Of a stretch of 64,000 nucleotides of DNA, positions 45,407-54,815 are shown one piece after another. Numbering within the stretch: the stretch's first letter is position 1; the number at the start of each line of letters is the position of its first letter. The DNA comes from Sphaerolaimus hirsutus (lineage: Eukaryota > Nematoda > Chromadorea > Monhysterida > Sphaerolaimidae), in NCBI GenBank assembly GCA_964036195.1, contig OZ038456.1, forward strand, positions 21,739,792 through 21,803,791, given 5' to 3'. Made by a program: the position numbers and the translations under genes. A model generated the notes under the pieces. That model saw only the letters and a list, made by a program, of their open reading frames with translations, searched no databases and was not told the DNA's origin.

Positions 45407-47693
45407 GGGTGTCGATGTTGTAGATGTTGTAGATGTAGATGTTGTTGGTGTAGATGTAGATGTAATTCTAGTTCGCTCCTTTGGTGGATATTTCTGTCTT
45501 GGTCTGGTGCTAGTTTCCACTGTTGGTACACCTGAAGATGTAATGTTTTATGTCTGTCTCATTTTCAACTTTTTTATGTCTGTCTCATTTCCATGCACGA
45601 GATAGGAAGAAATTATTTACATTTTTCTAATTGTGGGTCATATTTGATGATTTGCAGTTGATGTGGTAAAAAACCATTAACTAGAACCCAAACATGCAAT
45701 GCTAGCAAAAAAAGCAAAGGTTAAACATAACCAAAAAAATATCTTTCAGCAGATAAGACAGCTGAAAATGAAACATAACCATTCATCCTGGCGCCATTTC
45801 TAGTGCCATCCAAAAGAGTGGCGACAGCGAAAATGGCGCCAAACGCCAAGGGCGCCATGGCGCCATTCGAAATAATGGCGCCAAGCGCTAGATGGCGCCA
45901 CAGAAAAGGGCGCGAAGCGCCAATGGTGCTATGGCGCTGGTTCCCTTTGGCTATATTAAAGGGCGCCAGCGCCATGGCGCCATTCCATCACTAACTATGA
46001 TGCAAGAAAAATTTACTAAAATGGATACTGGAGATTTATATTCACATTTGTCAGTGCAAACAAGTCATTATTCACTTCGGTTTGGTAATTTTTTGGGATA
46101 GGGATGGGATCTTGAAATATTGGGAATTTTCAATAACTATTTATTGAAACAATGTGCCCATTTTATATCATTGTACCATGATTCATCATTTAATATTTAT
46201 ATAAGTTGCAAAATGCCAATATCATAGATTGCACATGTTTTTTATGCAGAAAATTGTTCTAGCATAAATCCATAAGACTGAGCTGCCCATAAAAAAATAG
46301 GAATTTGCGGAATGTTAGCTTGTAGCGATTCAGCTTAAAAATGGGGATTTTCTAGGGATCTGGATTGGGGTTGAGAATATTTTACAGGATTTCAGTTGTA
46401 GCATTGGGAACAAAATCTGGACCCAAAATAAATTAATGCTTGCTTTTTTGTGGTAATTAAACATTGATTAGGTCCTATTTAATTTTTTCAGTAACTACAT
46501 CACAGAGATACATGCTGCAAATGAACAAAAACTTACTCATAACAAATTCACAAACAACTACATTGACCCTTTGGTTGTTTCCAACTAATGAACATGGAGC
46601 ATTATATTGCTTGTTACCTCCCCTCTGATATTTATTTTCGATTTTTCTCTGAATGCAGCGGCTTTTTTCCGGATTGTTAGGCTCATTAGGTAACCAAAAT
46701 CCATTTGCTGGAATAGGTTGCCCATTACTAAAGAACCAGTCTTTTTTGGTTATTTTTGTCTGTGTCGGTGATACTTTTGGGGTCCCATCAACCCAGAATA
46801 TGTATGGATATTCGAGAGTCCATTGCATTCCATTCATCATATCATCAATGTCCACCAGTTAGGGATGACTGGAGTTTTTTTTGGATAAACACACAGGTTT
46901 TTTGTTTGTTTTGGATGTTAATTGGTAGCATCAGCGGAATACCAGGGCCTTTGGACCTATGGGGAGGTGGGTGTGCGCTACACTTGTTCCCAGTAAAGAA
47001 AAATGTGGTTTATGGTAGATTACGGTGACCCACTTTTTTACTGGGAACAAGTGTAGCGCACACCCACCTCCAAATAGGTCGAAAGGCTCTGGTATTCTGC
47101 TAGCATCAAATCCGTTTTTTTTAAAGCACAGCCAAAACGTTTAGTATTTACTTATGTGCTTAGGTATTTTGTAATTTTTCACATGTGATTTCTGCTGGAT
47201 ATTTTTACTGGTTTTGTGACGATTTTAGTGTAAATGCTTCCATTTTTTCATGTTAGTGTCATGTTTTCATGTTACCCAACTCGCCCATCTATCCCAGTGG
47301 CAAGATTTTTTGACTACACTGTCCCCTGAACCCTCACCCAAATCGGCTATCTATATATCTGCAGTGATTTTTGAGAAGTTTTACCCCAACTTTTGCTCAA
47401 AATTGCTTACTTTTAAAGAACTTTAAAAAATTGTTTGATAAAAAACCAGGCTGATAAAACAGGGTTGTCAAAAAACCACATTTTTTCCATCCCTACTACC
47501 ATTGCACTCTCACTGTCTAAAAGTGGTAGTTTTCCACCCTCTTTTTCACAATCTGCCCTTGAGAAATATTCAGTATACCACCACTTAGCTCCTGGCGCTT
47601 CATATTTCTGGGCAGCAATGCAGTGTAGTGGTTTGGATTTGAGTGGCTTGCAATTAACTGATATCTTGGTGATTGCCAATGGAATGTGAATGC
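40645..47693 (-). CDS. Lectin-family gene, - strand copy C, with three exonic hAT insertions
   Basis: CTLD exon 47693-46537 (acceptor TTTCAG|GC, donor ATGA|GTAAGT): VNCKPLKSKPLHCIA, CEKEGGKLPLLDSESAMV, [hAT 47495-46860], DIDDMMNGMQW, FWVDGTP, DWFFSNGQPIPANGFW, EPNNP, VVVCEF. The EPN tripeptide is the mannose-type motif, but no WND follows. Stalk exon 45531-44294 is long and Thr/Pro-rich (TTPTTT repeats), interrupted by an hAT at 44939-44439. Transmembrane exon from 40814: FIGIAACGVFCGLGIHAAAF, then GIFMAIFWC, and a tail ending prematurely at 40645 inside the third hAT. Subtracting each element and one target copy leaves the CTLD exon at 513 bp and the stalk at 729 bp, both phase 1 to 1. No signal-peptide exon is found. 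Probably a disrupted gene. Confidence 0.72.
40867..41969. mobile_element. TAGGGTTGG foldback element with nested element
   Basis: Ends TAGGGTTGGCCGCTG and TTTTTTCCAACTCTA. Subterminal words are TTTTTTAAAACG and AACGTTTTTTATTAAAAACG. It contains GCGCACAAGCGCGCAA. It lies in the stalk-TM intron of copy C and hosts 41248-41694. Confidence 0.65.
41248..41694. mobile_element. hAT-like element (GGACGTATCCAGG family), exact 8-bp target duplication
   Basis: Ends CAAGGACGTATCCAGG and CCTGGATACGTCCCTG. ATTCCGTG at 41240-41247 is repeated at 41695-41702. Contains GCGCGCAAGCGCGC and GGCGCCATGGCG words between G-run and C-run blocks. Confidence 0.88.
42050..43300. other. Intronic sequence of copy C with a GATAGATAGCTG element fragment
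   Basis: Lies between stalk and TM exons. 42470-42640 matches the 11866-12260 family in part. 42290-42420 and 43080-43200 are AT-rich ATTTATATATATT stretches. Nothing coding is seen. Confidence 0.45.
43306..43509. mobile_element. Partial CAGTGTCGTAGCCAGG element
   Basis: Left terminus CAGTGTCGTAGCCAGG with a G-run block and TGGCGCTGGTGCCG words. Its right part is interrupted by the element at 43510-43888. Confidence 0.5.
43510..43888. mobile_element. hAT-like element (GGACGTAGCCAGG family), exact 8-bp target duplication
   Basis: Ends CAAGGACGTAGCCAGG and CCTGGCTACGTCCCTG. ATATGTAC at 43502-43509 is repeated at 43889-43896. Interior as in 41248-41694. Confidence 0.88.
44439..44939. mobile_element. 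hAT-like element inside the Thr-rich stalk exon of copy C
   Basis: Ends CAGAGTTGTTAAGATTAC and ACATTTAAACAACTG. Flanks GTCGGTAC (44431-44438) and GTTGGTAC (44940-44947) match at 7 of 8. Beyond it the Thr-rich frame continues (STLTSLTTTTQTYTTTKPAS) to the donor ACAACAG|GTTC at 44294. Confidence 0.85.
45130..45410 (-). repeat. Coding microsatellite (ACAACACCA / ACA) of the stalk
   Basis: GTT-rich on the + strand; on the - strand it encodes TTPTTT-type repeats of a mucin-like stalk. The Val-rich + strand frame is the shadow. Confidence 0.85.
45782..45993. mobile_element. GGCGCC hAT-like element, partial
   Basis: GGCGCCAAGCGC words end in GCCATTCCATCACTA at 45993. The left end is not delimited. 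Confidence 0.6.
46860..47495. mobile_element. hAT-like element splitting the CTLD exon of copy C
   Basis: Ends TAGGGATGACTGGAG and TTTTTTCCATCCCTA. Flanks CCACCAGT (46852-46859) and CTACCATT (47496-47503) match at 6 of 8. Removal restores AMV|DIDDMM in frame. A foldback (about 46938-47098; TGTGCGCTACACTTGTTCCC and its inverse) is inserted inside. Confidence 0.75.
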
Positions 47694-47739
47694 CTGAAAG
47701 TTCTTTTCGGTACAATATGTTGATATACCTAAGAAAATT

Positions 47740-48198
47740 TACCGTATTTCCTCGAAATACCCCCCCCCCTCGAAATACCCCCCCCCCCCTCGAAATACCC
47801 CCCCCTCAAAATGGACACTATGAACTTATAAACCCCCCCCTCGAAATACCCCCCCCCCCAAATTTAGTGTATAGAGAACGTAAATGACAAAGGCTGCGGT
47901 TTGTCATCTGGGTAATGCAAAACACACGTTAAAAACGATGACTCTGTTATGTGAGAACAGTGATTATACGTCTACACACACTTATACAAGTCTTTAGAGT
48001 CTTATAAATGGCGATTTTTCGTTGCATTTTCGACGTCTGCGCACGTTTCAGACGACAATTTAGTACTTGGTTTTCAAAAAAATTCTGGCGAAATAATAAA
48101 CCCCCCCTCGAAATACCCCCCCCCCTCGTTTAACCCCCCCTCAAAATTCTCACTCTGAAACAATAAACCCCCCGGGGGTATTTCGAGGAAATACGGTA
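47740..48198. mobile_element. TACCGTA MITE, CCTCGAAATA subtype
   Basis: Ends TACCGTATTTCCTCGAAATA and TATTTCGAGGAAATACGGTA. The core is nearly identical to 19059-19542 (GGTTTGTCATCTGGGTAATG). Confidence 0.85.
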
Positions 48199-48324
48199 TA
48201 CAAAATATAATTAGATGGTGTAGCTACACTGATATAGACTGTCATGGGCCAAGGCAGGGGTCTGTGGTGGGGGTTGCGGGGGTTACCCCCAAATTGTTTG
48301 GTTATCTATCTATCCTGGAGGCTG

Positions 48325-49079
48325 TAGGGTTCAAACGATATATCATATCGAATATCGGATATCAACCATTTTTTAATATCGAATATTGAATATCTATATC
48401 GAAAATTTTGAAAAAATATCGATAATCGATATTGAATATCGACTTTTTTTCTCAATATATCGAACCTGTATTGTGTCCCCAAATGTACTTTTCATTTTCA
48501 TTTTGAGATGTTGATGGTTGATCTGATGTGCTTATAGTATTGTATTTGATGAGTAAAAGTACAGTATTTATAATGTCATTGTTGTTGGAGCGCTAAATTT
48601 GAAGCCAGAAAACGCTGTTATACTTTTTTTTGCAACATGCCCTTAAGCAATTAGGTTAGGATGAACTGTAATATCTACCAATTGTTATTTGTCTGATACA
48701 CTTTGATTCATCATGTTTTTCTTCTATTTTCTACCATTGAGTGATGTAAAGCTTGTTAAAATCACTTACCATTCAAATTTCAGTAAAGAGATGATTAAAC
48801 ATGTGTGCAACCACATGAAAATACAATATGCCACTTGAAATATGCCTTGCTATACCAAAAGCATATCGCAATATCGAAAATATCGAAATATCGAATATCG
48901 AATATCGACCATTTTTCAATATCGAAAATCGAATATCGATATCGAGGTTCCATATTGTATCGATATCGAATATCGAGTTTCAGAAAAAAATATCGAATAT
49001 CGAATATCGATATCAAAAATTTTGAAAAAATATTGAATATCGAATATCGACATCGAAAAGTCAAATCGTTTGAACCCTA
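48325..49079. mobile_element. hAT-like element with ATATCGA arrays, exact 8-bp target duplication
   Basis: Ends TAGGGTTCAAACGAT and AATCGTTTGAACCCTA. GGAGGCTG at 48317-48324 is repeated at 49080-49087. Both ends are packed with AATATCGAATATCGA words around an AT-rich middle. It is inserted in a GATAGATAGCTG element. Confidence 0.88.
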
Positions 49080-49246
49080 GGAGGCTGCTCGTTTTTTTTG
49101 GCTACTATCCCGTGAAACTGTTACCCCCACCACAATTGCCCAGCTATGTGCTATCCGTAGCAATTTTTAAGAAATCTTGCCCCAATTTTTACTCAAAATC
49201 GCTAATTTTCATTTTTGCTTTTTTCAGCTCCAAAATCACTAGCTCG

Positions 49247-49794
49247 TAGGGTGTCAACAAACACTTTTTGGCGGAAAACGGAAACGGAAACAGAAAAAAA
49301 TTTGCACTTGCCGGAAAACGGAAATGGAAACGGAAAAAAATTTCCACCTGCTGGAAAACGGAAAACGGAAAAATGAAAGCCCGGAAAACGGAAACAGAAA
49401 CGGAAAAAATTGCTGAAATTATGCTGGAAACGGAAAAAAATTTCTGAAATTTTGCTGGAAATGGAAAAAAAATTGCAGAAATTTATCCAGAAATCAAAAA
49501 ATTTGCAGAAATCTTGCTAGAAATGGAAACAATTCACATAATTGAGAACCTGCATGCATGTTTACCAGTTTGGCTGAAACAGAAAACAGAATTGAGCCAG
49601 AAAATGAAAAAAAGTTGGAAAAACAGACAATTGAGCCGGATAACGGAAAAAAGGCAGAAAAACTGAAATTTTAGCCGGAAAACGGAAAATGAGCCGAAAA
49701 AACGGAAATGGAAAAAAAGATTTAGCAGCCGGTAAACGGAAATGGAAAAAAAAAATTTGCCTGCGGAAATGGAAAACGGAAAGTTGACACCCTA
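49247..49794. mobile_element. hAT-like element with GGAAAACGGAAA arrays
   Basis: Ends TAGGGTGTCAACAAAC and AAGTTGACACCCTA. Flanking AGCTC is shared on both sides, but an 8-bp duplication is imperfect. The copy at 61597-62242 has an exact one. Confidence 0.75.
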
Positions 49795-49883
49795 AGCTCA
49801 TGTGTCTTATTGCATTGCATATTGCAAGCTTCCATTTTGGGAGGCTGTTGTGTAATGATAAACCATGATATATTGTAGTAATA

Positions 49884-50344
49884 TACAGTCATCTCCGGGT
49901 TAATCGTTCCCCCGGTTAAAGGGTTCCCCGGGTTAACGGGTTAATGGGTTAATTTTGAAAACCGGTGACATGTGTGAACTAAATTCCCCGGATTAAAGGT
50001 TTCCCCGCATTCCCGATTATCGGGTGGGATTTTTGAAAACAAATGGCATTTTTATGTAAAAAAGGGCTTTAGTTATCGGTTATTTTGAGCATTGAACAAA
50101 CCCGAAGCAACCCATCGTGTGCAAGCGTCGAAAAATGCACAGTAAACATTGAAAGTTTCTATTTCAATAGCATTTACCTTCACTCATTGGTGATCTAAAT
50201 TATGGTTCTTTTAATTAGGTGCTAGTTTCAGGCACCAGCACCATGGCGCTTTTACACATCATGTCCCCGGTTATCGGGTTCCCCGCATTATCGGGTACTT
50301 TTTCAGAAATTTCACTCCACCCGATAACCCAGGGATTACTGTAT
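49884..50344. mobile_element. pogo/Tigger-like MITE with GGTTAACGGG words
   Basis: Ends TACAGTCATCTCCGGGTTAA and TAACCCAGGGATTACTGTA. Flanking TA and the CAGT-CTCCGGG style termini resemble pogo/Tigger elements. Internal words CCCCGGTTATCGGGTTCCCC are repeated. Confidence 0.6.
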
Positions 50345-50444
50345 ATTTTAATATCAAACCAATGTGTTTCCACTGTGGAAAATCCAGGGGTACTAAATGG
50401 GAAGGGGGTAATATATCTAACACCTCTGGAGTAGCCATTCACAC

Positions 50445-50850
50445 TACTGTATTTTTTCTAATAGAAGGGCGCCCTTCTATTTTTTATCAACTTTTTTACC
50501 CGCCCTTCTATTGGAGATGCCCTTTTATCGGAGACCGCCCTTCTACTTTTTTTCGTCAACATTTCACCCAATCTTTTCCAAGTTCTGCCAAGGTTTTTCA
50601 AAGTGATACGTCACAGACACGCTTCGTTCAACATTTGAGATAAAAATAGCACAAAATCAATGGACAAAAGCCACTAAATCACAGCATCTGCTTTTTTATG
50701 CATTTGGCACACTCCCAGTACTTTCTGTACCTTCTTTTGGAGACCGCACTTCTATTTATTTTGTGGCCCAAATTAAGTCAAAAAAGTGTACCTTCTATTG
50801 GAGACACCCTTCTAATAGAGACCCGCCCTTCTATTAGAAGAAATACGGTA
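50445..50850. mobile_element. MITE of the CTAATAGAAGGGC subtype
   Basis: Ends TACTGTATTTTTTCTAATAG and CTATTAGAAGAAATACGGTA. Words CCCTTCTATTGGAGA alternate at both ends. Confidence 0.8.
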
Positions 50851-51002
50851 TATGAACCAAAACCATGTCATGTGTGTATTATTGATTCAAAGACAAACCA
50901 ATGAGTATCATCACCAATAATTCCACAGGGATGAACGCCATTTTTACTGGGTAGTTTGCTTTTGATTTGCTGCTTTCTCCTGAAAAGTGAAGGAAAATGT
51001 GT

Positions 51003-51600
51003 ACCGTATTTACTTGAATAATTCCCTCACCTCAAATAATCCCCCTTGAATAATTCCCCCTGTTAGTGCGAGTGAGGAAACATAATTCCCCCCTCGAATA
51101 ATTCGCTCTTTAAGCATATTATAAATTTGATAATTTGTTGTGTATACTTAGAACAAAAATGTTATGTATGCTGTTAATAAAGCATATTTCATGAAATGGG
51201 TTCATAGAAACATGCTTGGAGATTTTGCCGAAATAATTATTCCCCCTTGAAGAATTTCCCCCCCCCCAGGGGTATCTTTAATTTTGACCCTCCGAGTGGT
51301 TGGATAGATAGCAAATGGCTCCTCCGGAGGGATAGATAGCTGAAAAATTTTCTGGGGGGGGGGGGGGTTGGGGTGGTTCGATATATAGGCTTTTTCGCTC
51401 CTCCGGAGGGATAGATAGCTGAAAATATTTCTGGGGGGGGGGTTGTGGTGGTTCGATTTATACCGTATTTACTCGAATAATTCCCCCTACTTGAATAATT
51501 CCCCCACTCGAATAATTCCCCCCTGTTAGGCGAGTGAGGAAAAAATAATTCCCCCACTTGAATAATCCCCCCCCCCAATGATGGAAGGTAGTTAATGCAC
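51003..51600. mobile_element. Two ACTCGAATAATT MITEs flanking GATAGATAGC sequence
   Basis: MITE words at 51003-51270 (TACCGTATTTACTTGAATAA, ending in C-runs) and 51461-51590 (TACCGTATTTACTCGAATAA). Between them is a duplicated CCTCCGGAGGGATAGATAGC unit (51318-51450). Confidence 0.6.
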
Positions 51601-51710
51601 ATTTATTTCAAAAACAATCGATGAAGTCAACCCAAGCAAAAGAGCTGTGTGTGGTTTGATTCACTGAATGCAAATGCAGTACATCGGGTGTTCAAAGATG
51701 CAAGTGTGCA

Positions 51711-52485
51711 TAGGGTTGGAAAAAAAACGTTTTTTTTTAACTCGATTTTTTTTTAAATAAAAAAAACGTTTTTTTTATTAAAAAAAACGTTTTTTTATTA
51801 AAAAAAAACGTTTTTTTTTAATAAAAAACGTTTTTTTTTAAACCTCCCAGATATGACCTTGTGTCAACATATATAGGTATATCAGACAGTGGCAATACTC
51901 TGTGATGTTATATATGACCATATAATGTCTGTGGACCCATGGGATAGCATTATAAGTGGTGATTTGTGTCAAAAATATCCATTTTTCATCGACATATTGT
52001 TCGTATATTGCCTTATAGTCGAATGTTCGTGACTTCAGGTAAAGTTTGGCACGGAATAGTTATCAAACAAAGTTATAAAGGGAGGTTGTTACTTTGAGAG
52101 TGAAGTTACACACTGTGGAGGTACATGGAAGCACATTACCTCAATATTATTTACTACAGCAACATGACGGCTTATTAACCCATGGTTAGGGTTGGCCGAT
52201 GTTTTTTTAAAAACGTTTTTTATAAAAAAAAAACGTTTTAAAAAAAAAAAAACATGACATCCAAAATGTTTTTTTTTTAAAAAAAAACATCAACCGAAAT
52301 TTTTAGTACTAAGCACTAGGTATTTTGCAAAAGTTTTGCGCGCAAGCGCGCTATTTCACACACAAATTGACATTGGTGGTCGTTTTCATTGGTCTTGTGG
52401 CATTTTTAGTATCAAAGTATCCATTTATATATGCTACCATGGGTTAATAAGCTGTCATATGTTGCTGTAGTATATAATATTGTCG
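51711..52485. mobile_element. Two overlapping TAGGGTTGG foldback elements
   Basis: The first starts TAGGGTTGGAAAAAAAACG at 51711. A second, in the other orientation, starts TAGGGTTGGCCGATG at 52190 within ACCCATGGT, a site uninterrupted at 57425. The rest is lost in the gap. The body (GATATGACC, ATATAGGTATATCAGACA) is shared with 56986-57663. Confidence 0.6.
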
Positions 52486-52685
52486 NNNNNNNNNNNNNNN
52501 NNNNNNNNNNNNNNNNNNNNNNNNNNNNNNNNNNNNNNNNNNNNNNNNNNNNNNNNNNNNNNNNNNNNNNNNNNNNNNNNNNNNNNNNNNNNNNNNNNNN
52601 NNNNNNNNNNNNNNNNNNNNNNNNNNNNNNNNNNNNNNNNNNNNNNNNNNNNNNNNNNNNNNNNNNNNNNNNNNNNNNNNNNNNN
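52486..52685. other. Assembly gap (200 N)
   Basis: 200 Ns of placeholder length. Confidence 0.99.
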
Positions 52686-52739
52686 TTCCGACATTGTTTT
52701 AACGTGTGTTCTGCAGTACACAGAACACAAACTGCCATA

Positions 52740-53341
52740 TTTGTGATGTACGTTCTCTTTACACTCAATTTGGGGGGGGGTATTTCATAGTGGTCTCGAG
52801 AGGGGGGGTCAAACGAGGGGGGGGGGGTATTTCGAGGGGGGGGGGGGTATTTCGAGGAAATACGGTATTGTCGCAAAAGTTAAAATTTTCTCTTTTGTCA
52901 TCTCATGAATACTGTAGATTCCATGCAAAGTTTTCACTGTATTACCTCGAAATACCGCCATGGGGGTTTACTATTTCGCCAGCAAAATTTGAGGGGGGTT
53001 AATTCGAGGGTGGGATTATTTGAAGGGGGTCATTATTTCGTCAGAAATTTTCGTAAGGATAAAGGAGTAAATAGTTGGCATTTGTGTACCCAAAACAGAT
53101 AATAAATGTGTTCTTGCAGAATATATTTGGACATAAAAACGTTAATAGCCACACAAACTTGTCCATGCGTAGCTGCAACCAAATTAGCAGTAATAAATAT
53201 ATCATAGTACACTGCATATTTATGTACATGATGTACATCATTCCGGAGGGGGGTATTTTGAAGAGGGTGGTTTATTATTACCCCAGCCCATTTTGAGGGG
53301 GGGGGGGTAATTCAAGGGGGATAGTTCGAGATAATACGGTA
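52740..53341. mobile_element. TACCGTA-type MITE ends
   Basis: A right end finishes at 52867 (TATTTCGAGGAAATACGGTA). A further copy runs about 52936-53341 (ACTGTATTACCTCGAAATAC to TTCGAGATAATACGGTA), with the core GTTAATAGCCACACAAACTT. Confidence 0.65.
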
Positions 53342-53816
53342 TAACAATTTCGTGCAAGAATGTCATATTTCCGGAAGTTACCATATTTTTATGAATCGAG
53401 TTGCCTGAGAAAATAACATAATTCACTGCGATAGAACCCGAATCAAATACCTCAAAAAGTAACCCCCAATGAAACCCAAAATCATACCCCCGCTTAAATA
53501 AAACCCCCACCAAACTTGCAGACGATTCAGGTGGCCTTTTATCCGGAGATGCCTTATTAAGTGGCGCCATTGATAGAGGCGGGGCTGCGGGCAAACGAAT
53601 GTACATTTACAATATTGGGGATAAATGATAGGATAATTGATTGGTGATATTGGAATTGTTTACTTTGAATGAACGGAGTGACTTATTGTTATTATGGAAA
53701 ATTATCCGTATGGGAACTTGGCAGCTTGCCCACTATTTGACATCGCTATAAATATTTACAAATACAATAGGGTAAAAATAGGTATATAACCATGTATACA
53801 TACGAGAATAACGACT

Positions 53817-54104
53817 ATGTACGTGAAAATTGGCAAAATGGATCACATTTTATCGGGTTTGAGCAAAGAATTGGGGAAACATAACTTGGATCTAGACGTG
53901 GGTCAAATGGTTTGGCTAGCTTGGACTAAATGGCAAGTTGCCATACGTAACCCGATCCGTTATTGTAGGTATACCCCGCAGACAGCACAGTATGTGTCCG
54001 CTTACGCAAGTACTTACGCTTACAAATGTCTTACGCGCCCAAAAAAAAAACGAAAAAAAGAAACCTTTTTGGAGGGAAACAGATTCTATTATTTTCAAGG
54101 TTAA
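53817..54104 (+). CDS. Possible small exon or gene, unrecognised
   Basis: An open frame of 95 codons whose first 56 residues (MYVKIGKMDHILSGLSKELG, VGQMVWLAWTKWQVAIRNP) look more like ordinary protein than the repeat-derived frames elsewhere. The following part is low-complexity and Lys-rich. A GT (TAG|GTATAC) after residue 56 could be a donor. I recognise no family, and it may be chance. Confidence 0.2.
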   Translation: MYVKIGKMDHILSGLSKELGKHNLDLDVGQMVWLAWTKWQVAIRNPIRYCRYTPQTAQYVSAYASTYAYKCLTRPKKKRKKETFLEGNRFYYFQG

Positions 54105-54815
54105 TTTTGTGATATTTAAAAGCTAAATCAACTACGTTTTTTCTTTGGATCAGTGCCAACTGCCCATTGCTCACTTCACAATAAAATAAGAATTAAAGCA
54201 TATTATGGGCAGTTTGTTTTATATAAGATAATCATATAACAATAAGTCACTCTACTCGACCACTGAGATTGTTTGATCAGATTTACAATTTGAGTTTAAA
54301 GTGCATTTGTTAAGTAAAAATGTTATCGAATTATGGCTGTTGATTACGTGAAAAATGTATCTATTTATATCCCATGACATTTTGAAGGTGCAGCTGTATG
54401 ACGAAATAAAAAAATATATGGAAAAGTTGAAAAATACTTTATATTGTTCATATGATTTATGTTGTGAACTGTGTTTGAATGTTTTAGACACTAGAATGAC
54501 ACACAAACCTTGATGCACTATTCAAATCTTACCATCTTGTACTCTGAAATTGTCAGAGGTTACAAGCGGAAACTCGTTGCTGGTTTTGCATGAAACTTGC
54601 AACTGTTAGCTGGAGAAGTGCCAAAAATTATCCAATACCTTTAAAACGTGCCCTCATCGGTATCGAATATTGAATGTTTTAAGCGAAAATGTTCATCTAC
54701 CTCCTGAAAAAGGCGGAGTCTTTCACCATCCGACCCCAAAACAAAAAAAAGAAACTTTTTTCGCTGCGTGTCATTCTCGGTGTATCCAGAGATCTATCTT
54801 ATTTAAAATACAAAA
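54105..54815 (+). promoter_or_regulatory. Upstream region of the clathrin light chain gene
   Basis: Lacks obvious transposon words, unlike its surroundings, which fits a conserved promoter. Contains AAAGGCGGAGTC at about 54708 and an A-rich stretch before the ATG (AATACAAAAATG). No TATA box can be assigned. Confidence 0.35.

Noticed and set aside
44964-45605. 213-residue Val-rich open frame on the + strand
   Set aside because: It is the antisense shadow of the Thr-rich stalk exon, whose - strand frame joins lectin exons in phase.
46860-47495. Reading the 636-bp insertion in copy C as an ordinary spliced intron
   Set aside because: Candidate donors are phase 0, and no AG lies between the in-frame stop TAA and the resumed coding sequence, so no in-frame splice is possible.
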